From JAMOAW01 sp039908535 (lineage in GTDB: Bacteria; Pseudomonadota; Magnetococcia; Magnetococcales; JADFZT01): a stretch of 39,385 nucleotides of DNA. The translations under genes were made by a program, and so were the position numbers. The notes below the pieces were generated by a model. The model saw only the letters and a program-made list of their open reading frames with translations. It searched no databases and was not told the DNA's origin. Shown piece by piece: positions 34,614 to 39,385 of the stretch (position 1 is its first letter; the number at the start of each line of letters is the position of its first letter). The stretch lies in contig JAMOAW010000009.1 in the NCBI GenBank assembly GCA_039908535.1, positions 1 to 39,385 on the forward strand, in the 5' to 3' direction.

Positions 34614-35318
34614 TCAATATCCACCTCGCACAGGCCAGACATAGTAGGTGTACGACTTGTCGATGAAGTTCACGAAGCCGTTGCCGAGGTACACGATCCA
34701 CGCGAGCGACGTGCCGCCGGCGAAGGTAGTACTCGACCAATATAAATCCGTCTGAACGCTGGAAAACGGATGACCTAAGGGCAAAGGTGGATACGATCGT
34801 CCATCATCAGTAAAACTGAGCAATTCATTCACTGTCGGTAACCTCCAGTCCCCAACCACAGAACCATCGGTTAAACCGCAGGAACCACTAGCCAAGCCAT
34901 TGGCACTGGAGAGTGCATTTGTCCAAGATTGAGAGCTAAAACAATTAGCATTTTTCAACCAAATTAGACCTGTCAGGTTGTCCTTGACCGTGCCATCCCC
35001 ATTATCAGTGAATCGCGGATCAGGCCAAGCGACTCCCTTTTGCAAGTCTCCGTCGTCCCCAGTTGCATAAACTTTAGTCTGACCAGTTTTTGGAATTTTA
35101 GAGACATCCGTTTTTGTTCCCTCTTTAATTGCTTTCACATCTTGTTTTAATAAGTTTATTTCTTTAAGTAATGTGTTGAAATTCTCATTCACTTCCGAAG
35201 AGATAATTTTTGTCCCAGATGTAAATGTATGAGGAATTGTAGCATTTTCAGCAAACGACAACCCAGTGTTCAAAAAAAGAACTGCGGCTAAAATAGAAGC
35301 GGTTTTTAACATTTTCAT
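34614..35318 (-). CDS. Secreted DUF1566 lectin-like protein B, candidate DGR target
   Basis: A 234-residue exported protein (signal peptide ASILAAVLFLNTGLSFA). Next comes ATIPHTFTSGTKIISSEVNE, then NFNTLLKEINLLKQDVKAI, a predicted coiled coil that could trimerise the protein. The DUF1566 domain follows with GVAWPDPRFTDNGDGTVKDN, LIWLKNANC and GDWRLPTVNE, ending YWSSTT...WPVRGGY. The candidate variable region is 34644-34748. Its constant positions match A, C and D exactly at codon level. The frame opens at 35462, but the ATG at 35318 has TTTGGAGAT upstream. A 268-bp inverted-repeat element begins 17 bases before the start. Confidence 0.85.
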   Translation of the reverse strand: MKMLKTASILAAVLFLNTGLSFAENATIPHTFTSGTKIISSEVNENFNTLLKEINLLKQDVKAIKEGTKTDVSKIPKTGQTKVYATGDDGDLQKGVAWPDPRFTDNGDGTVKDNLTGLIWLKNANCFSSQSWTNALSSANGLASGSCGLTDGSVVGDWRLPTVNELLSFTDDGRSYPPLPLGHPFSSVQTDLYWSSTTFAGGTSLAWIVYLGNGFVNFIDKSYTYYVWPVRGGY

Positions 35319-35334
35319 TTTTTTATCTCCAAAA

Positions 35335-35602
35335 TTTGGTACCACCGCACTTAAGTGTGGTTGGATGCGTGCTGCCATTTTTTCCAAAAAATTGACTGGG
35401 AATGCAAAGATACTGACACCATATTGACAAGAGCATCTTCTCATTGATAAACTCAAAAACAAACATCAATGCATTGATTTATAAGATTGTTTTTTAATAA
35501 ATTAAAATGTTGTTTCCATCTCACTCCAATATCAATTTTTAGAGGAACAAGTTGGTCTCAGATACGAATAAGTCGACCACACTTAAGTGCGGTGGTACCA
35601 AA
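35335..35602. mobile_element. 268-bp element with perfect 27-bp terminal inverted repeats
   Basis: TTTGGTACCACCGCACTTAA followed by GTGTGGT at 35335-35361 is repeated as its exact complement at 35576-35602. Each end is itself an imperfect palindrome around CTTAAG. The inside is AT-rich with no credible gene. The left end falls inside the conserved leader of gene B (other copies read AAAATTTCGG), and the right end abuts the middle of palindromic repeat R7. It looks like a MITE or a small IS derivative. Confidence 0.65.
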
Positions 35603-35675
35603 AAAAAGTGGGGGGAATTGGGGGGGCGGTTCTCCGCCCCCCCCCAAAGTCTTGATTTTTATTTTTCCAATACAT
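35603..35675 (-). repeat. Dispersed palindromic repeat, copy R7, truncated by the inverted-repeat element
   Basis: Inverted orientation. AAAAAAGTGGGGGGAATT and the GGGGGGCGG/CCGCCCCCC hairpin are followed by CTTGATTTTTATTTTTCCAA and the end TACAT. The half with the CTGGGGGAT hairpin and GTTC end is missing at the junction with the 27-bp inverted repeat. Confidence 0.75.
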
Positions 35676-35730
35676 GTACATATATCTGTGATATAAATAT
35701 TCCCTAGTGTAAACAAGGGATGTGAAATCA

Positions 35731-36312
35731 TCATTCTCCGCTTCTTACGGGCCAGACATAGTAGCTAAACGTCTTGTCGTTGTAGCTCACGTCGCCGCCG
35801 TAGAGGTACACGTACCACGCGACCGACGTGCTGCTGGCGCTGGTAGTACTCGACCAATAGCTGTAGTCCGTCTGAACGCTAGAAAACGGATGACCTGATG
35901 GTAAAGCTGGATTATAATGACTATCATCTATTAAACTTGCTAATTCATTTTTATTTGGCAATCGCCAGTCTATATCGTTACCATTATAACCAGAACATGT
36001 CGTTATACCATTATTTAAATCGATTATTTTGGAGATGGCACTGGTCCAGTTCATGTAATTCCAGCAATTTGCATTTTTCATCCAAATTAAACCAGTAAGT
36101 GCATCAGAAATAGTACCATCACCTAAATCAACAAAACGAGGAATTGGCCAAGCTACACCAGGACGTAAAGAACCATCATCATTAGTACCATAAGAGGTGG
36201 TTTGACCAGTTTCTGCAACTGGCGCTGATTCACCAGCAGCCCAAATAACAGAAAACGGAAAATACAGAAAACAAATAAACAACACGATTAAAAAAATCTT
36301 TATAATTTTCAC
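35731..36312 (-). CDS. Secreted DUF1566 lectin-like protein C, candidate DGR target
   Basis: A 193-residue exported protein (signal peptide LFICFLYFPFSVIWAA). The N-terminus is like protein A (ETGQTTSYGT, GVAWPIPRFVD). The middle has WMKNANCWNYMNWTSAI and a longer cysteine-containing loop (TTCSGYNGNDIDWRLPNK). The end is YWSSTTSASSTSVAWYVYLY, closing WPVRSGE. The candidate variable region is 35761-35868. The start codon is GTG at 36312 with GGAGGATATTTT upstream. It overlaps the TGA that ends a truncated MutS-like tail, the same arrangement as for gene A. Confidence 0.83.
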   Translation of the reverse strand: MKIIKIFLIVLFICFLYFPFSVIWAAGESAPVAETGQTTSYGTNDDGSLRPGVAWPIPRFVDLGDGTISDALTGLIWMKNANCWNYMNWTSAISKIIDLNNGITTCSGYNGNDIDWRLPNKNELASLIDDSHYNPALPSGHPFSSVQTDYSYWSSTTSASSTSVAWYVYLYGGDVSYNDKTFSYYVWPVRSGE

Positions 36313-36350
36313 AAAATATCCTCCAGAATCAATTTATTATCCGACTCTAT
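36309..36350 (-). pseudogene. 3' tail of a second MutS-like (MSL) gene, cut by a mobile element
   Basis: The last coding codons before gene C read IESDNKLILEDIL and stop (TGA at 36309-36311, sharing GTGA with the gene C start). This matches the end of the degraded MutS-like gene before gene A (KLDNKLILEDSL). The match ends where the palindromic element begins (GGAACATCATG at 36351). It is therefore a second accessory-plus-target cassette whose accessory gene was removed or displaced. Confidence 0.6.
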
Positions 36351-37060
36351 GGAACATCATGCCCCTTCGGGGCAAAAAAGTCAAAACCATCCAATCTTCA
36401 CATCGCCTTACCACTCATACGCCATTAGAAACCATTTTCAAACTTCCCAGTATCGGTTAGCATCCTAATCATGGAAACCGTTTCCCCACAAAATAAGTTC
36501 ACCCTAAAAAAAATCCTCCAGAAAAACTGGAAGCGATTCCTTGCTTCCTACCAAACGTTGGTCACATGGTATATGGCCTATAACATTTAGAAAGTCATCA
36601 ATTGCCGGGAGCCTGATGGTCTTGGCTTTGCTACCTTTGCCTGCCCTGATCACCCTGATCAAGTTTGCCATGTTTCCAAATCCTACAAGAGCCGTTTTTG
36701 CTCAGTATGCACCAAAACCCAGATAGACAAATGGCTTGCAGGTTACCGCATAACCCCAATCTCCGACATGCCATGCTCTCAGACCCCGAGGAAGCAGATG
36801 ATCACTTGCCTTTCGCCACCATCCATTCTGACTTCCGTTAAACAAACAACGCCGCCCTTCCCACTTTATTCGTAACAAGGCTCAATCACTTCAACCTTAC
36901 GGTTTACGGTCTATTATGTCGCTATCCTACGCTTAAAGTTCGGGGTTGCCCCCTCCCCTCCAAGAACTCGCTTCCCGGTGACTGACCAGCCTTCCGGGGT
37001 GGGGTTCGCACCCACATGGTTACGCGACCTTGCCTAGCCGCACTTGTTTTTCCGATACAT
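36351..37060 (+). mobile_element. Expanded copy of the palindromic repeat family enclosing an IS91-like remnant
   Basis: The left end GGAACATCATGCCCC, then TTCGGGGCAAAAAAGTCAA, matches the outer end of R1, R3, R4 and R6 read in reverse (hairpin plus GAAC). The right end TTTTTCCGATACAT at 37047-37060 matches the other arm. Between them are a broken IS91-type transposase and about 150 bases of unknown GC-rich sequence (36880-37040). This could be a parent-like element of the short repeats, or an IS that inserted into one. Confidence 0.5.
36471..36873 (+). pseudogene. IS91-family transposase remnant (N-terminal zinc-binding region)
   Basis: Starting at ATG 36471 the reading is KFTLKKILQKNWKRFLASYQ, then TWYMAYNI, and a TAG at 36588-36590. 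The same frame continues KVINCREPDGLGFATFACPD, HVSKSYKSRFCSVCTKTQID and KWLAGY. The cysteine set and SRFCSVC are typical of the zinc-binding N-terminus of IS91-type (Y2) transposases. After about 36770 the protein no longer fits the family, and the frame ends at 36871-36873. The catalytic tyrosine domain is missing, so it is dead. Confidence 0.72.
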
Positions 37061-37765
37061 CTATTGTCCGCCTCTTACGGGCCAAACATAGTTACTAGTC
37101 GTCTTGTCGTCGTAGCTCACGACGCCGTAGCGGAGGTACACGAACCACGCGTTCGATGTGCTGTAGGCGTAGGTAGTACTCGACCAATAGTGGTTCGTCT
37201 GAACGCTAGAAAACGGATAACCTAATGGCAAGGCTGGACTAGTCCGTTGCACGTCTATAATACTCATGAGTTCTTTTTTTGATGGCAACCTCCAATTTCC
37301 CGCGACAGAGCCATCGGTAAGACCACATGAACCACTGGCCAATCCATTGGTACTGGACAGCGCATTCGTCCAAGATTTAGAGCCAAAACAATTAGCATTT
37401 TTCAACCAAATTAGACCTGTCAGGTTGTCCTTGACAGTACCATCCCCATTATCAGTGAATCGCGGATCTGGCCAAGCAACTCCCTTTTGCAAGTCTCCGT
37501 CGTCCCCAGTTGCATAAACTGTAGTCTGACCAGTTTTTGGAATTTTAGAGACATCCGTTTTCGTTCCCCCTTTAATTGCTTTCACGTCTTGTTTTAATAA
37601 GTTTATTTCTTTAAGTAATGTGTTGAAATTCTCATTCACTTCCGAAGAGATAATTTTTGTCCCAGATGTAAATGTATGAGGAATTGTAGCATTTTCAGCA
37701 AATACCAACCCAATGCTCAGAAAAAAAGTAACGGCCAAGATCGAGGTGGTTATCCATATTTTCAT
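37061..37765 (-). CDS. Secreted DUF1566 lectin-like protein D, candidate DGR target
   Basis: A 234-residue protein nearly identical to B through the signal peptide, the coiled-coil segment and the first part of the DUF1566 domain (KTDVSKIPKTGQTTVYATGD, GVAWPDPRFTDN). It then diverges (GNWRLPSKKELMSIID) and ends YWSSTTYAYSTSNAWFVYLR, closing WPVRGGQ. The candidate variable region is 37091-37195. The ATG at 37765 has TTTTGGAGATACAAA upstream; the frame opens earlier, at 37801. The stop lies one base from the right end of the mobile element, so the normal 3' flank is missing. Confidence 0.85.
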   Translation of the reverse strand: MKIWITTSILAVTFFLSIGLVFAENATIPHTFTSGTKIISSEVNENFNTLLKEINLLKQDVKAIKGGTKTDVSKIPKTGQTTVYATGDDGDLQKGVAWPDPRFTDNGDGTVKDNLTGLIWLKNANCFGSKSWTNALSSTNGLASGSCGLTDGSVAGNWRLPSKKELMSIIDVQRTSPALPLGYPFSSVQTNHYWSSTTYAYSTSNAWFVYLRYGVVSYDDKTTSNYVWPVRGGQ

Positions 37766-37813
37766 TTTGTATCTCCAAAATTTCGGCATCCAAATAATCA
37801 AAAAATAAAAGCA

Positions 37814-38443
37814 TCAATGTCCATTTCGCACAGGCCAGATATAGTAGCTAAATGTCTTAACATCAAGACGCATGCCTCCGCTGTAGAGGTTCACGATCCA
37901 CGCGTCTGTGGAGTTATTGACTGTAGTACTCGACCAATAGAAGTTCGCCTGAACGTTAGAAAATACGGGATCTTGTTTTGCGGTTAAAAGAAGTTCTAAT
38001 TCCTTAGGGAGGGCTAAATATGTCGGTAATCGCCACTCACCAGCTTTTGAACCATCCGTCAGACCACAGGCTCCATTTGCCAGAGTAGCTGTCGCTGACA
38101 TGGCGGCATCCCACGTTAAACTTCCAAAACAATTGGCATTTTTCAAAAAAACCAACCCAGTTGCCTCATGGGTGACTGTACCATTACCATTATCACAGAA
38201 TCCGTATGAATCCGGTTCTGTACAGGGTGGATCTGCTATTGTTTCCCCTTTAAGTATTGCGACTTCTTGTTTTAATAAGTTTATTTCTTTAAGTAATGTG
38301 TTGAAATTCTCATTCACTTCCAAAGAGATAATTTTTGTCCCAGATGTAAATGTATGAGGAATTGTCGCATCTTCAGCAAATACCAACCCAATGCTCAGAA
38401 AAAAAGTAGCAGCCAAGATGGAGGTGGTTATCCATATTTTCAT
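37814..38443 (-). CDS. Secreted DUF1566 lectin-like protein E, candidate DGR target
   Basis: A 209-residue exported protein. It shares the signal peptide and ATIPHTFTSGTKIISLEVNE segment with B, D and F, but has its own middle: CTEPDSYGFCDNGNGTVTHE, ATGLVFLKNANCFG and AGEWRLPTYL. It ends YWSSTTVNNSTDAW and IWPVRNGH. The candidate variable region is 37844-37945. The variable segment is one codon shorter than in A-D. The ATG at 38443 has GGAGATACAAA before it. It follows F by a 48-base spacer and precedes D by a matching one, so D, E and F look like tandem duplications. Confidence 0.85.
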   Translation of the reverse strand: MKIWITTSILAATFFLSIGLVFAEDATIPHTFTSGTKIISLEVNENFNTLLKEINLLKQEVAILKGETIADPPCTEPDSYGFCDNGNGTVTHEATGLVFLKNANCFGSLTWDAAMSATATLANGACGLTDGSKAGEWRLPTYLALPKELELLLTAKQDPVFSNVQANFYWSSTTVNNSTDAWIVNLYSGGMRLDVKTFSYYIWPVRNGH

Positions 38444-38491
38444 TTTGTATCTCCAAAATTTCGACATCCAAATAATCAAAAAACAAAAGCA

Positions 38492-39127
38492 TCAATGCCC
38501 ATTTCGCACAGGCCAGATATAGTAGTTTGTCGTCTTAATGCCGTAGTGCACTAAGCCGTAATAGAGGTCCACGATCCACTCATACGACGTGTTGCTGCTG
38601 TCGAGGGTAGTACTCGACCAATAGTTGACCGCTTGAACGTTAGAAAATACGGGATCTTGTTTTGCAGTTAAAAGAAGCTCTAATTCCTTAGGGGGGTCTA
38701 AATATGTCGGTAATCGCCACTCACCAGCTTTTGAACCATCCGTCAGACCACAGGCTCCATGTGCCAGAGTAGCTGCCGCTGACATGGCTGCATCCCACGT
38801 TAAACTTCCAAAACAATTGGCGTTTTTCAAAAGAACCAACCCAGTTGCCTCATGGGTGACTGTACCATTACCATTATCACAGAATCCGTATGAATCCGGT
38901 TCTGTACAGGGTGGATCTGCTATTGTTTCCCCTTTAAGTATTGCGACTTCTCGTTTTAATAAGTTTATTTCTTTAAGTAATGTATTGAAATTCTCATTCA
39001 TTTCCGAAGAGATAATTTTTGTCCCAGATGTAAATGTATGAGGAATTGTCGCATCTTCAGCAAATACCAACCCAATGCTCAGAAAAAAAGTAGCGGCCAA
39101 GATGGAGGTGGTTATCCATATTTTCAT
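38492..39127 (-). CDS. Secreted DUF1566 lectin-like protein F, candidate DGR target
   Basis: A 211-residue protein almost identical to E up to AKQDPVFSNVQA. It then differs strongly in the last 40 residues (YWSSTTLDSSNTSYEWIVDL, ending IWPVRNGH). This contrast, near identity before and divergence within the C-terminal segment, is what makes E and F the best pair for testing targeted variation. The candidate variable region is 38522-38629. The ATG at 39127 has GGAGATACAAA before it; the frame opens at 39178. Confidence 0.85.
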   Translation of the reverse strand: MKIWITTSILAATFFLSIGLVFAEDATIPHTFTSGTKIISSEMNENFNTLLKEINLLKREVAILKGETIADPPCTEPDSYGFCDNGNGTVTHEATGLVLLKNANCFGSLTWDAAMSAAATLAHGACGLTDGSKAGEWRLPTYLDPPKELELLLTAKQDPVFSNVQAVNYWSSTTLDSSNTSYEWIVDLYYGLVHYGIKTTNYYIWPVRNGH

Positions 39128-39212
39128 TTTGTATCTCCAAGAGTTCGATGATGAATTATGCGGAAAAGTAGAGAACAAATTTGTTCTTCTTGATTTTTTT
39201 TAACAAGTACGA

Positions 39213-39383
39213 TCAATTCCAAGTGCCTTCATCCCAGTTAGCTCCATCCCAATTACTCGCTTCAGACAACCACCCTTTGTTGGAACTAGAATAACTGCTG
39301 CACGCGATCTTAGAGCCAGTATCCCAACAGGCTTTTGCCCAATAATAGTAATCCTTACCTACTACGGCACTGGTATCGCTATA
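39213..39383 (-). CDS. 3' end of a gene running off the window, aromatic-rich
   Basis: The last 56 codons of a minus-strand gene, too short to be scored as a complete frame. It reads DTSAVVGKDYYYWAKACWDT, CSSYSSSNKGWLSEASNWDG and ends ANWDEGTWN. The pattern KDYYYWAKAC followed by CSSYS resembles the end of a fibronectin-III-type domain in secreted bacterial proteins. It is upstream of gene F and probably another envelope or secreted protein. No function can be assigned from this piece. Confidence 0.5.
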   Translation of the reverse strand, partial: YSDTSAVVGKDYYYWAKACWDTGSKIACSSYSSSNKGWLSEASNWDGANWDEGTWN

Positions 39384-39385
39384 TG

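Noticed and set aside
36880..37040. GC-rich stretch inside the expanded repeat as a structured RNA or a group II intron end
   Set aside because: It has a GGTTCGCACCC-like segment and some pairing. I could not place it in a known RNA family or find an intron-encoded protein, so I left it unassigned.
37814..39127. Differences among E and F explained only by ordinary drift after duplication
   Set aside because: E and F are almost identical for about 150 codons and then differ at most codons of one 30-codon segment, which neutral drift does not produce. Gene conversion remains possible and is covered by the test in the main finding.
33280..39385. Presence of a reverse transcriptase gene or template repeat for the suspected DGR inside the window
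   Set aside because: The constant segment that marks the variable regions (GGTAGTACTCGACCA on the plus strand, or TGTAGT... in E) occurs only inside the six DUF1566 genes. No frame shows the reverse transcriptase YxDD-type core. I therefore do not claim a complete DGR here.

Overview
This window looks like a chromosomal segment of a Gram-negative bacterium, probably a proteobacterium. The evidence is an Mla outer-membrane lipid-transport set, a heptose-kinase/nucleotidyltransferase-type protein, RlmN, Ndk and a monomeric-type NADP isocitrate dehydrogenase. Base composition is moderate. The mix of radical SAM, glycan and large sensor-kinase genes with many palindromic intergenic repeats would fit a magnetococcus-like lineage, but no marker in the window proves this. 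I saw no rRNA or tRNA gene and no CRISPR array.

Region 1 (1-13.5 kb) is a glycan or secondary-metabolite modification locus. On the minus strand lie a SPASM-type radical SAM enzyme, two sulfotransferase-like proteins, a B12-binding-type radical SAM enzyme and a second B12-type radical SAM gene, broken by an in-frame stop and cut off by a repeat. Divergently, on the plus strand, are two CgeB-like glycosyltransferases, a second radical SAM enzyme related to the first, a GmhA-like sugar-phosphate isomerase, and a kinase/nucleotidyltransferase fusion with its two domains in the reverse order of classical HldE. Together they suggest synthesis of a nucleotide-activated heptose-like sugar, its transfer, and radical or sulfate tailoring.

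Region 2 (13.5-30.8 kb) is mostly housekeeping: a hybrid histidine kinase translationally overlapped with a receiver-PP2C phosphatase, isocitrate dehydrogenase, two NUDIX proteins, ndk-rlmN, some secreted proteins, and mla genes. mlaA faces mlaEFDC and is frameshifted at a run of ten G. MlaF carries an unusual N-terminal extension resembling the MshEN/GspE-N fold.

Region 3 (30.8-39.4 kb) is accessory DNA: a BrnT/BrnA toxin-antitoxin pair, an Rpn-like nuclease, mobile-element remnants and palindromic elements. It also holds the most interesting feature, six same-strand paralogues of secreted DUF1566 (C-type-lectin-like) proteins. Their C-terminal segments vary almost only at codons of the form NNC, while the codons between are identical and mostly free of adenine. 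This is the signature expected of diversity-generating retroelement (DGR) variable regions made from AAC codons in a template. A degraded MutS-domain-I-like gene, a known type of DGR accessory protein, overlaps the start of one of these genes, and a short tail of a second copy precedes another. No reverse transcriptase or template repeat was found here, so the driving retroelement would lie elsewhere or be lost.

A dispersed GC-rich palindromic repeat (about 90-160 bp, at least seven copies) recurs in intergenic space. Its outer end is a small hairpin followed by GTTC, as in IS91-type elements, and one expanded copy encloses an IS91-type transposase remnant.
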